NCBI GenBank assembly: GCA_039819565.1
Contig: JBCBRU010000053.1
Location: forward strand, 1-23,786
Direction: 5' to 3'
DNA length: 23,786 nucleotides
Source of the DNA: JAHQVK01 sp039819565
GTDB lineage: Bacteria; Myxococcota; Kuafuiibacteriia; Kuafuiibacteriales; Kuafuiibacteriaceae
Shown here: positions 15,459 through 22,216 of the stretch, piece after piece
Numbering within the stretch: the stretch's first letter is position 1
How the letters are laid out: each line of letters begins with the position of its first letter
The notes under the pieces: model-generated
Told to the model about the DNA's origin: nothing
Databases searched by the model: none
Seen by the model: the letters and a program-made list of their open reading frames with translations, nothing else
Position numbers and translations under genes: made by a program

Positions 15459-16957
15459 GAAGAGCCCCTCATCTTCGGAACTCTGACGACGAAGCGAGCG
15501 CCGCCCAGCTCCGAGGTCTCGACCTTCGCCGAGCCCCCATATACTTCCGCCAGACGCGCTACGATGGTCAGCCCCATCCCGGTGCTCTCCCGGTCGGCGT
15601 GGAGACGCTCGAAGAGTCCGAAGACCTTCGCGCGGTGTTCCACCGGAACCCCGGGGCCGCTGTCCTCCACAACCAAGAGCGTCCAGTGCTCGGCTTCGTC
15701 CTCGGTGGCCACCCTGAGCTTGGGGGAGGGGTTGACGAGACCGTAGCGGACCGCGTTGCTGATCAGATTTTCCAGAACCGACTGAGCGTGATCTGAGCTC
15801 ATCGGTACCTCCACCACGGCCAGATCGACGTCAACCGCTACGTCGCGCAGGGAGGGCTTGTCGAGGTGCTCTGAGAGAAGTTCGTCGATAAGTGGTCGCA
15901 CCCGTATCGGGGCCGGCACCGGTTGCTCGCCCCCCACCCGGGCCAGCTCGAGAATACCATCGATCTTGGACTGCATCCGCGACGCAGCACTCTCGACCCT
16001 TTGGCCATAGTCCGAGACCTTATCCAACTCACCGGAGTCGACCGAACGAACGATGCGATCGAGAAACCCTCGAATGGTAAAGAGCGGAGACTTGAGGTCA
16101 TGGGAGGCCGTGTACAAAAAGCGCTCGAGCTCCGCGTTCTTCTGACTCAACGCGGCCTCGAGCTGGCGATGATGATCGATATCCACATGCATCCCGATGA
16201 CACGGAGCGGAGAACCCGCCGCGTCGCGCTCCTGCACCCGTCCGACCACCTCGATCCACTTCCACCCTCCCTCTTTTTGCCGCATGCGAACCTGCGCTCG
16301 ATAGTCATCACGGCGCCCGTCTAGATGCTGATCCAGAGCCTCCAGAGCCGCCGGTAGATCCTCAGGATGGGTGAGCCGCTCGAAGGTATCGAAGGACTCT
16401 GGAAGCTCCTTCACGGCGTAGCCGAGCATCGTATACCAAGAGTCACTGAAGGCGACCTCCTGAGACGCAGGGAGCCATTCCCAGGTCGCTTGCTGGGCCG
16501 TCTCCAGAGCCAGCGCCAACCGCGCGGTGGTGCGCTCCAGGGTCGTCCGCGCCTCCACGCGCTCATGAATGTCATCGATGGAGCCCAGCATGCGCCGGGC
16601 GCGTCCGGACGTGTCCCGAAAGACCCGCGCCCGCCCTCGGAACCACCGGTACCCCTTCGACTTGTGGCGGAGGCGATACTCGACCTCGAAGGGCTCGTCG
16701 CGCTGGAAGGCCGCATCCACCGCGGCGAAGGTGGGGGCGTGGTCGTCCGGGTGCAAAAAGTCCCGGAAGGCGCCGAGGGAAGCAGGAATCTCCCCCGGGA
16801 GATAGCCGAGGAGCCGATAGAACTGCGGGGACCACCACTCCGCGTCCCCCTCCACGTCGTACCAGTCCCAGATGCCTTCCGCGGTGGCCTCGATGGCCAG
16901 CTCGTACCGATCGAGCTCAGGGGACCGCACCTCCGCTGGCATCGATGGCACCTCCAT
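15455..16957 (-). CDS. PAS-PAS sensor histidine kinase (cytoplasmic)
   Basis: This 500-residue protein has no membrane segment. PAS/PAC units lie at about 17-135 (FLHPDD, WFRGRARVFRD) and 145-262 (LTHPED, WIEVVGRVQERD); both resemble PAS_3-type folds. The HisKA domain has H286 in ASHDLKSPL, followed by a HATPase domain with LENLISNAVRYG (N box), VEDSGPGV (G1) and TGMGLTIV (G2). It should sense a soluble or bound-ligand signal and phosphorylate the Rcp1-like receiver that overlaps its stop (ATGA). Two starts are plausible: ATG 16957 (GAGG 8 nt upstream) and ATG 16942 (GGAGGT 7 nt upstream). The second would trim five residues with no effect on domains. The ligand cannot be inferred. Confidence 0.92.
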   Translation of the reverse strand: MEVPSMPAEVRSPELDRYELAIEATAEGIWDWYDVEGDAEWWSPQFYRLLGYLPGEIPASLGAFRDFLHPDDHAPTFAAVDAAFQRDEPFEVEYRLRHKSKGYRWFRGRARVFRDTSGRARRMLGSIDDIHERVEARTTLERTTARLALALETAQQATWEWLPASQEVAFSDSWYTMLGYAVKELPESFDTFERLTHPEDLPAALEALDQHLDGRRDDYRAQVRMRQKEGGWKWIEVVGRVQERDAAGSPLRVIGMHVDIDHHRQLEAALSQKNAELERFLYTASHDLKSPLFTIRGFLDRIVRSVDSGELDKVSDYGQRVESAASRMQSKIDGILELARVGGEQPVPAPIRVRPLIDELLSEHLDKPSLRDVAVDVDLAVVEVPMSSDHAQSVLENLISNAVRYGLVNPSPKLRVATEDEAEHWTLLVVEDSGPGVPVEHRAKVFGLFERLHADRESTGMGLTIVARLAEVYGGSAKVETSELGGARFVVRVPKMRGSS

Positions 16958-16967
16958 ACCCGTCCTC

Positions 16968-17015
16968 TACCTAGGTAAACCCCCAACGAAAAGACGAATC
17001 GGGACGCTATCGTCC
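16968..17015. other. Divergent intergenic region with a 10-bp palindrome and a small hairpin
   Basis: The 129-bp gap between the histidine kinase and selenoprotein genes holds a perfect palindrome, TACCTAGGTA (16968-16977), just upstream of the kinase ribosome site. It also has a perfect stem-loop GGACG-CTAT-CGTCC (17002-17015). Either could be an operator. No convincing -35/-10 pair was found for either gene. Confidence 0.25.
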
Positions 17016-17086
17016 AGGGAGTTGCCCCTGTTCGCACCGCTCGTTCTCACTGGAGCGAGGCCTCTTCGCGACGTAACGTGCCGACC

Positions 17087-17326
17087 ATGAAGGTCCGAAT
17101 CGAATACTGCGGGGCTTGAGGCTACGAGCGCCACGCGACCAGGTTGGCCGCGAACATCAAGACCGAACACCCGGGCGTCGACATCGACTTGGTTCGCGGA
17201 GGGGGCGGCGACTTCATCGTCACCCGCACCGACGCCTCCCCTACCCGCGAGCTCTGGAACAAGAACGCCACGGGACGCGGCTTTCCAGACGCCGACGCCA
17301 TCCTCTCTCAGCTCGAGGATCGTTGA
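17087..17326 (+). CDS. SelW-like (Rdx/SelT-SelW-SelH family) selenoprotein with in-frame UGA (Sec)
   Basis: Reading through TGA at 17117-17119 as selenocysteine gives a 79-residue protein starting MKVRIEYCGAUGYERHATRL, with Cys8-Gly-Ala-Sec11. This is the C-x-x-U redox motif of SelW. Vertebrate SelW has VYCGAUGYKSKY at the same place, followed as here by a charged helix and a HPG-type turn. The rest (VDIDLVRGGGGDFIVTR, then LWNKNATGRGFPD) fits the family's thioredoxin-like beta-alpha-beta-beta-beta-alpha fold, and the length is typical. The same frame is open on both sides of the UGA, and a bacterial SECIS-type hairpin lies just downstream. The likely role is thiol redox chemistry in the cytoplasm. 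ATG 17087 places CxxU at residues 8-11 as in relatives; GTG 17078 is an alternative. rpoZ starts 33 bp downstream. A frame-only search would report just the fragment from 17144. Confidence 0.92.
17117..17152 (+). promoter_or_regulatory. Sec UGA codon and candidate bacterial SECIS hairpin
   Basis: Downstream of UGA 17117-17119, CGCG (17134-17137) pairs with CGCG (17149-17152). After an A-C mismatch (17138/17148), CCA (17139-17141) pairs with TGG (17145-17147), closing a GGT loop (17142-17144). Opening the last pair gives an AGGTT loop, close to the AGGUCU loop of the E. coli fdhF SECIS. Known bacterial SECIS elements lie within the coding region, with the apical loop roughly 16-37 nt after UGA and a G among the first two loop bases. 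Here the loop begins 22 nt after UGA with GG. It would recruit SelB with Sec-tRNA. Confidence 0.75.
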
Positions 17327-17359
17327 CGGCGCGGGTCCGGGGGACTACACCGGGCCGCC

Positions 17360-17665
17360 ATGGCTCGCGTTACCGTCGAAGACTGCCTCGAGAACGTCGA
17401 GAACCGCTTCGCCCTCGTGCTCCTCGCCACCCGTCGTACCCGCCAGCTCCTCAAGGGAGCGACGCCCCTCGTGGACAACGCTAAGAACAAGGCCCCCGTG
17501 ATCGCCCTTCGGGAGATCGCTGCGGACCGCGTCCGCTTCGACCGAGACCTCCACGAGGTCATGGGTGCGAGCTACGCCGAGCTTCGCGAGAAGTATGGCG
17601 AGCCGGTGCGCGAGACCACCGAGCGAAGCAAGGCTCCCGTCTCCGGGGCCCCGCGCTTCTTTTGA
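17360..17665 (+). CDS. rpoZ: RNA polymerase omega subunit
   Basis: This 101-residue protein opens with MARVTVEDCLENVENRFALVLLA, the signature of the omega subunit. The helical core continues (RTRQLLKG, then NKAPVIALREIAADRV) with the MAR-x-T-V-E-D-C motif that contacts beta-prime. Omega helps assemble and stabilise RNA polymerase and, in many proteobacteria, forms part of a (p)ppGpp site through its N-terminal MAR residues, which are present here. The C-terminal 35 residues are variable, as usual. The gene stands 33 bp after the selenoprotein and 39 bp before a small membrane protein gene. The usual spoT/gmk neighbours are not seen. Confidence 0.95.
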   Translation: MARVTVEDCLENVENRFALVLLATRRTRQLLKGATPLVDNAKNKAPVIALREIAADRVRFDRDLHEVMGASYAELREKYGEPVRETTERSKAPVSGAPRFF

Positions 17666-17704
17666 TCCGGGCGGTCCCGGGACCTCGGCAGCGAGCACGC
17701 GACC

Positions 17705-18097
17705 GTGGCCGACCGTGACGCGCTCGTCCTGAAAGCCCTCGACGGCGCCCTCACGCCCTCCGAACGGGAAGAGCTCCGAGGACTGGCCGGGGACGATCCC
17801 GTCCTCTCGGAGCTGCTTCAAGATCCGCACGGCCCGCAGGCGGAGACGGCGAGGCTCGCGCTGGCCCAGCGGCTCGCCACCGACGCCGCGCTGAGCCCCC
17901 GAGGCTCGGTCCGCGTCCTCCAGTGGGCCGGAGTCGCGGCCGCGACCACCGGCCTCTTCGGTCTCTATCTTCTCCCCCTCGGAGTGCCGGCGATGGTGAG
18001 CCTCGCCCTCTTGGGTGGGGGCTCGGCGTTCGCCGCGGGTCCGTGGCTCGTTGCCCGGGTGAAAAACGGCGACCCCTACGGCAAGATCGACCGGTGA
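17705..18097 (+). CDS. Small membrane protein, unknown function
   Basis: This 130-residue protein has a soluble helical N-terminus (residues 1-65), including an ALDGALTPSEREELRGLAGDDP segment. That resembles the dimer or helix region at the start of some anti-sigma factors, but the zinc-binding HxxxCxxC is absent. Two membrane helices follow at about 71-90 and 94-116, with a basic end. I do not recognise the family. Start GTG 17705 lies 39 bp after rpoZ. Another GTG at 17714, three codons on, is possible. Its TGA overlaps the GTG of the next gene (GTGA), implying coupling to the YbjQ-family protein. Confidence 0.65.
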   Translation: MADRDALVLKALDGALTPSEREELRGLAGDDPVLSELLQDPHGPQAETARLALAQRLATDAALSPRGSVRVLQWAGVAAATTGLFGLYLLPLGVPAMVSLALLGGGSAFAAGPWLVARVKNGDPYGKIDR

Positions 18098-18480
18098 ACG
18101 AAGGACTCATCCGCTCTTCGAAGGGCGCCGTCACCGGCTTTCAACATCCCATCCCGGTCGTCACCACCCTCGTCGTCCCCGGCTACCGAAACGTCTCCGC
18201 CCTGGGCCTCGTCCGCGGCAACGCCATCCGAGCCCGCAACGTAGGCTTCGACATCATGGCGAGCTTCAAGACCCTCGTGGGCGGCGAGCTGAAGGGGTAC
18301 ACGCAGCTCCTCGCCAGCACGCGGGAGCAGGCGCTCGACCGCATGATCGAGCAGGCCGTCTCCCTGGGCGCGGACGGCGTCGTGGCGGTCCAGTTCAGCA
18401 CCAGCACGGTTCTGCAGGGCGTGGCGGAGCTCATGGCCTACGGGACGGCGGTCAAGATGGCCCCCGACGAAAGCGCATGA
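18094..18480 (+). CDS. YbjQ (UPF0145/heavy-metal-binding-domain-like) family protein
   Basis: This 128-residue protein fits the YbjQ family. It shows VSALGLVRGNAIRARNVGFDIMASFKTLVGGELKGYTQLL (in pieces, residues 34-73), REQALDRMIEQAVSLGADGVVAVQF (77-101), and the closing AYGTAV strand (115-120). YbjQ-like proteins form pentameric rings, and their function is unsettled. Residues 1-20 are an extension with no match I can name. Start GTG 18094 overlaps the previous stop (GTGA). An open reading further upstream to 17923 would run through the preceding gene and is rejected. The stop overlaps the ATG of the acetyltransferase (ATGA), so three genes form a coupled set. Confidence 0.85.
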   Translation: MNEGLIRSSKGAVTGFQHPIPVVTTLVVPGYRNVSALGLVRGNAIRARNVGFDIMASFKTLVGGELKGYTQLLASTREQALDRMIEQAVSLGADGVVAVQFSTSTVLQGVAELMAYGTAVKMAPDESA

Positions 18481-19256
18481 GACAGGCCCTACGCTGGCGG
18501 TTTCAGCCGGTCCTCGAGACTCGGCGCGCCTGGCCCGGTTTCGCGGAGACCGCCCGGACGGCGGGGGCGGCCGTGAAGGACGCCCTGCAAGAAGGGGATC
18601 CGTATTGGGTCGGGGAGCTTCACGGAAGCGTCCCGAAAGAGATGCCCCTTCCGCCCGACCTCGAGGCTCTGTGCGTCGACGGGCCCTGGCTGCACGACGT
18701 GGTGGTGCGAGCTGGGCAGCCCGAGACGGCGAGGGACAAGCTCCTTCCCGTCATCGAGTCAGAGCGGCTGCACCTCCGAGCCCTCCGCCACGCGGACGCC
18801 CCCAGCGTTCACCGCGCGCTCTCGGACCCAGACACGATGCGCTACTGGTCTCGGGGGCCTCTCGACACCCTCGAGGAGACCCGTGGCTACGTCGCCTGGA
18901 ACGTGGAGGCCGATGAATCCTGGTGCTGGGCCATCACCGAGAAAACCGACCCCACGGTGGCCCTCGGGTGGTTCATCATCCGGATCCGAGGCCCGGGTCT
19001 GGGCGAGATCGGATACATCCTGGTGCCCTCCGCGCGCGGCCGCGGCCTCGCCCGGGAGGCCGCCGCCGCCATCGTGGCTCACCCCCTCGGTGGGGGGGCG
19101 TTTCGACGCTTGAACGCGGACGTCGACCCCGACAACGAGCCTTCTCTGGCCGTGGTCGAAGGTCTCGGCTTCGCCCGGGAGGCTCACCTCCGCGGCGAGT
19201 GGGAAACCCATATCGGGATCCGCGACTCCATCATCTTCGGGCGGCTCCGGGATTGA
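18477..19256 (+). CDS. GNAT (RimJ/RimL-type) N-acetyltransferase with an extra N-terminal domain
   Basis: This 259-residue protein has a GNAT domain from about residue 93 to the end. It starts ESERLHLRALRHADAPSVHRAL and includes the acetyl-CoA pyrophosphate loop in VPSARGRGLAREAAAAIV (R/Q-x-x-G-x-G/A pattern), then N-x-PSLAVVEGLGFAREA, typical of RimJ/RimL and related enzymes. It should acetylate an amino group on a protein N-terminus or small amine; the substrate is unknown. The first 90 residues, Trp-rich and charged (RRAWPGF, DPYWVGELHG), are not part of GNAT and I recognise no family. ATG 18477 forms ATGA with the YbjQ stop, which supports the long start. Its TGA touches the candidate promoter of the GntR gene. 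Confidence 0.85.
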   Translation: MRQALRWRFQPVLETRRAWPGFAETARTAGAAVKDALQEGDPYWVGELHGSVPKEMPLPPDLEALCVDGPWLHDVVVRAGQPETARDKLLPVIESERLHLRALRHADAPSVHRALSDPDTMRYWSRGPLDTLEETRGYVAWNVEADESWCWAITEKTDPTVALGWFIIRIRGPGLGEIGYILVPSARGRGLAREAAAAIVAHPLGGGAFRRLNADVDPDNEPSLAVVEGLGFAREAHLRGEWETHIGIRDSIIFGRLRD

Positions 19257-19259
19257 CTA

Positions 19260-19287
19260 CCGTATACTGAACGCATACAGCGTACGG
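19260..19287. promoter_or_regulatory. 28-bp dyad, candidate GntR (YtrA-type) operator over a promoter
   Basis: The 28-bp region has the form CCGTA-nn-CTG-(12 nt)-CAG-nn-TACGG. Comparing it with its reverse complement gives 20 of 28 matching positions. It contains TATACT (19263-19268), a good -10 hexamer, and starts one base after TTGACT (19253-19258), a -35-like hexamer. It ends one base before the GTG of the GntR-family gene. This is the expected place for an autoregulatory operator. Binding is inferred. Confidence 0.6.
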
Positions 19288-19288
19288 A

Positions 19289-19738
19289 GTGAAAGCGATC
19301 CTCATCGACTGGGACGGCTCCGACCCGGTGTACCGTCAGATCGCCGACGCCCTCCGCGGCTGGGTGGCCCGCGGCGAGGTGCAAGCCGACGAAGTGCTCC
19401 CCAGCGTGCGGACCCTGGGTAAGCAGCTCGGCGTCAATCTCAATACCGTGGCCAAAGCCTATCGACTGCTCGCCGATGAAGGTCTGGTGATCCTGCGAAA
19501 GGGCACCCCGGCCCGGTTCGCCCGCGGCGCTCCGCCCTCTGGAGCCGTCTCCGTGTCCGCCTCCGGTGCCGAGAGCCCGACCGTATCCTGGACGAGCCAG
19601 GCCGAAGACGAGCGCGCCGTTCACCGCCTCTTGGACGCCTGGGTCTTGGCCGGAGCCCCTCCCGACGAAGCCGAACGGCGAATGGCTTCGATCCTCAGCG
19701 CCTATTTTCGCCGTCTGGAGACCAAGACAGATGTTTGA
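19289..19738 (+). CDS. GntR-family transcriptional regulator, YtrA subfamily
   Basis: This 149-residue protein has the winged helix-turn-helix at residues about 12-78: DPVYRQIADALRGWVARGEV, then LPSVRTLGKQLGVNLNTVAKAY, LLADEGLV and a wing. Only a short helical tail of about 70 residues follows, with no FCD, UTRA or aminotransferase domain. That fits the YtrA subfamily, which typically represses its own operon with membrane proteins. This matches the next gene, an 8-nt-overlapping membrane protein. GTG 19289 is set by the position of the conserved N-terminus. GGAG runs into the start codon, so there is no spaced ribosome site and the transcript may be nearly leaderless. A dyad immediately upstream is the probable binding site. 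The effector is unknown. Confidence 0.9.
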   Translation: MKAILIDWDGSDPVYRQIADALRGWVARGEVQADEVLPSVRTLGKQLGVNLNTVAKAYRLLADEGLVILRKGTPARFARGAPPSGAVSVSASGAESPTVSWTSQAEDERAVHRLLDAWVLAGAPPDEAERRMASILSAYFRRLETKTDV

Positions 19739-20723
19739 CACACAGGCTCAAGTCCTCGGCATCCTGACCTCGGTCGGTGTCGCCCTCTTCGTGGCGTGGC
19801 CACGACGCCGCTCGCGAAGCTTCCTCGTAGAGCTGCAGCGCCCTCGCACATCCTCGGATGGGTGGTGGGAGCGAGCCGTAACGGCCCTCGCGGTGGGGGC
19901 CGGGCTGTGGTCGCTCGCCGCCCTCGTGGTCGGCGCGCCCTCGGGATGGATACGTCTGGCTCAGGCCATCCCGGCCCTCGGCGTCCTGGCGGGTTTGGTT
20001 CGCACCCTCCTGAGTCGCGGCACGACCCGCATCCCCTCTCGATTCTATGTGCCTTCCGAGTCGGGTCCCGGATACCGAAAGCTGCTCAGTCCCACCTGGA
20101 CGGCGCTGCACCTCGTCCTCGCCGGCGCCAGCTTGGCCGTCCTTCTTCTCCTCCCTCAGCCGGGTCAGGCGCGAGGCCTCCTCGCGCTCCCCAGCTTTTG
20201 GATTTTTCTTCACGTCCTGGTGAGCTGGTCCTTTACTCAAGAGCGGGTGGCGCTGAGCCCGGAGTCTCCCCAGGCCCACTTCGACCTTCTCATCGAGCGG
20301 CGCCGGCTCAGCATCCGGCTCATCGAGACGCTGATGACCTCGCTTTCCGGGGGCTTCCTGCTCCTCGGTCTCTCTCTCGGGCTCGACAGCCTCGCCGAGC
20401 CCCCGCTTGCGCCGGGAGAGCTGGCGGTGCTGGGTCAGCTCTGCTTGGGCGGGGGCATCATCGGCTCTCTGCTCTACTGGGGGCCGCCGCTTCACCGGGT
20501 CTCTGACGAGATACAACGCATCGCGGGGACGGAAGTGCTCGGCACCCGACCCGAGGGTTGGCGCCTGGGTGGCCTCATCTATTGGGCGCCCGAGGACCCC
20601 ATCATCTTCGTCCCCAAGCAGGTCGGCATGGGCCAGACCCTCAACTTCGCGCGGCCGCAGGCGTGGGTCTTTCTCGGCCTCCTCGTGGGCGTCCCCCTCC
20701 TCATCGCCGGCCTTCTTCGCTGA
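19731..20723 (+). CDS. Polytopic membrane protein with C-terminal DUF5808-like domain
   Basis: This 330-residue protein has about seven hydrophobic helices spread along its length (first near residues 8-23, last at about 311-329). Residues about 282-308, YWAPEDPIIFVPKQVGMGQTLNFARP (split here only by description), match the DUF5808 pattern Y-x-PEDP-x-x-FVPK-x-x-G-x-G-x-TLNF. That pattern is common in Gram-positive and other membrane proteins next to YtrA-type GntR regulators. ATG 19731 overlaps the regulator's stop by 8 nt (a spaced AGAC precedes it), so the longer open frame from 19566 is rejected. The function is unknown in the family; cell-envelope stress or transport regulation is a guess. 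Confidence is high for a membrane protein, moderate for the domain. Confidence 0.8.
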   Translation: MFDTQAQVLGILTSVGVALFVAWPRRRSRSFLVELQRPRTSSDGWWERAVTALAVGAGLWSLAALVVGAPSGWIRLAQAIPALGVLAGLVRTLLSRGTTRIPSRFYVPSESGPGYRKLLSPTWTALHLVLAGASLAVLLLLPQPGQARGLLALPSFWIFLHVLVSWSFTQERVALSPESPQAHFDLLIERRRLSIRLIETLMTSLSGGFLLLGLSLGLDSLAEPPLAPGELAVLGQLCLGGGIIGSLLYWGPPLHRVSDEIQRIAGTEVLGTRPEGWRLGGLIYWAPEDPIIFVPKQVGMGQTLNFARPQAWVFLGLLVGVPLLIAGLLR

Positions 20724-20756
20724 CCTGAGACTTGCCGCCCGGGGTCCCTCGGCCCA

Positions 20757-20773
20757 CCCTCCTCGAGGGGGAG
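20757..20773 (+). promoter_or_regulatory. Ribosome binding site of sdaA, partly inside a small hairpin
   Basis: GGGGGAG (20767-20773) lies 8 nt before GTG 20782 and decides this start over the long open frame upstream. CCCTC (20757-20761) can pair with GAGGG (20765-20769) over a CTC loop, covering part of the site. Any effect on translation is a guess. Confidence 0.5.
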
Positions 20774-20781
20774 CTACCGCC

Positions 20782-22158
20782 GTGTCTTTCGTGAGTGTTT
20801 TCGACCTCTTCAAGGTGGGGATCGGGCCGTCGTCGTCCCATACGGTCGGCCCCATGCGGGCGGCGGTGGCCTTTCGCAACAGCCTAGAGCGGAGAGGACT
20901 CTCCCCGGACCGGGTGCGCGTCACGCTCTTCGGCTCTCTCGCCCATACCGGCCGTGGGCATCACACCGACCGCGCCGTGCTGTGGGGGATGGCGGGGCTT
21001 ACGCCGGACCGCTTCGACGCGGCGGAAGCCGCCCGCATCTCGCGCCGCGCGCGGAGCGAAGGCCTCGTCGACCTCCCCAGCGGCTCGGCACGATTTCGGC
21101 CCGACGAGGACCTGGTCTTCGATACCGAGCGCGAGGTCCGGATCCATCCCAACGAGCTGAGGCTCGAAGCTCTCCTCGACGGCGTGCCGCTCCTCGACGA
21201 AACCTGGCTTTCGGTCGGAGGGGGCTTCATCGCCCGCCCCACTTCGGAGTCGATTCAGGGTGGCCCCGCCGTCGAAGTCCCCCATGCTTTCGACTCCGCC
21301 GGGAGCCTGCTCGCTGCCGCAGAGCGCGCCGGGCTCTCCATCTGCGAGCTGATCCGAGCGAACGAGCTCGCCTTTCACTCCGCGGACACGCTCCAGGATC
21401 GGCTCCACGGGATCTGGTCGGTGATGGAAGACTGCATGCGCCGCGGGGTGCGGGCGGAGGGCGTCCTTCCCGGAGGCTTAGCTGTCCAGCGCCGCGCCGC
21501 CGCTCTGCACCGTCGTCTCGAGTCTGAGGAGCGCCGAATGAAAGGCAAACCCATGCCTACCCACATGGACTGGGTCCACGTATGGGCTATGGCCGTCAAT
21601 GAGGAGAACGCGGCCGGCGGCCAGGTCGTGACCGCCCCCACCAACGGCGCCGCGGGCATCGTCCCCGCGGTGCTTCAGTACTATCTCCGGTTCATCGACG
21701 ATGACGACGAGCCTCGACCCGAGGTCCTCGCCAAATATTTTCTCACCGCGAGCGCGATCGGGGGCCTCTTTAAGCGCAATGCTTCCATCTCGGGAGCGGA
21801 AGTGGGTTGCCAGGGCGAAGTCGGCACCGCGGCCTCGATGGCGGCGGCGGGTCTGTGCGCGCTACTGGGGGGCACGAATCCGCAGATCGAACATGCCGCG
21901 GAAATCGCGATCGAGCACAACCTCGGGCTCACCTGCGACCCGGTCGGGGGCTTGGTGCAGGTGCCATGCATCGAGCGCAACGGCTTTGGCGCCTCCAAAG
22001 CCATCAGCGCCGCCCGCCTGGCCATGCATGAGGACGGCGATCACCGGGTGACCCTGGACTCTGCCATCGAGACCATGCGCCGAACCGGCGCAGACATGAG
22101 TTCGAAGTACAAAGAGACGAGTCTTGGGGGCTTGGCCGTCTCGGTCATCGAATGCTGA
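20782..22158 (+). CDS. sdaA: L-serine dehydratase (L-serine ammonia-lyase), iron-sulfur type, single chain
   Basis: This 458-residue protein matches SdaA of about 454 residues across its whole length. The start FDLFKVGIGPSSSHTVGPM (7-25) marks the beta domain. The alpha domain has TAPTNGAAGIVPAVLQYY and three cluster cysteines: Cys343 (GAEVGCQGEVG), Cys385 (LTCDPVGG) and Cys396 (VPCIERNG). The enzyme uses an oxygen-labile [4Fe-4S] cluster to convert L-serine to pyruvate and ammonia. The chain ends SKYKETSLGGLAVSVIEC. The final Cys458 corresponds to the C-terminal cysteine that ligates the open iron in the Legionella enzyme (tail-in-mouth). Start GTG 20782 is fixed by its ribosome site and by the family's N-terminus. 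The gene is monocistronic in appearance, 58 bp after the DUF5808 gene. Confidence 0.96.
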   Translation: MSFVSVFDLFKVGIGPSSSHTVGPMRAAVAFRNSLERRGLSPDRVRVTLFGSLAHTGRGHHTDRAVLWGMAGLTPDRFDAAEAARISRRARSEGLVDLPSGSARFRPDEDLVFDTEREVRIHPNELRLEALLDGVPLLDETWLSVGGGFIARPTSESIQGGPAVEVPHAFDSAGSLLAAAERAGLSICELIRANELAFHSADTLQDRLHGIWSVMEDCMRRGVRAEGVLPGGLAVQRRAAALHRRLESEERRMKGKPMPTHMDWVHVWAMAVNEENAAGGQVVTAPTNGAAGIVPAVLQYYLRFIDDDDEPRPEVLAKYFLTASAIGGLFKRNASISGAEVGCQGEVGTAASMAAAGLCALLGGTNPQIEHAAEIAIEHNLGLTCDPVGGLVQVPCIERNGFGASKAISAARLAMHEDGDHRVTLDSAIETMRRTGADMSSKYKETSLGGLAVSVIEC

Positions 22159-22190
22159 ACCTGCTCGGCGTACGTGCCCCCGGCCCGAGA

Positions 22191-22203
22191 CGAGCGAGGC
22201 TCG
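22191..22203. terminator. Weak hairpin between convergent sdaA and hybrid kinase genes
   Basis: CGAGC-GAG-GCTCG forms a perfect 5-bp stem with a 3-nt loop in the 58-bp convergent gap. No T-run follows on either strand, so if it terminates transcription it does so weakly or with help. Confidence 0.25.
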
Positions 22204-22216
22204 AGATAGGATCCCG

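Noticed and set aside
17144..17326. Short TTG-start ORF of 60 codons as a separate small protein
   Set aside because: It is the part of the SelW-like selenoprotein after the UGA; the CxxU motif and family N-terminus lie in frame just upstream.
19695..20924. Minus-strand 409-codon frame opposite the DUF5808 and sdaA genes
   Set aside because: Highly charged low-complexity product that crosses two well-supported plus-strand genes.
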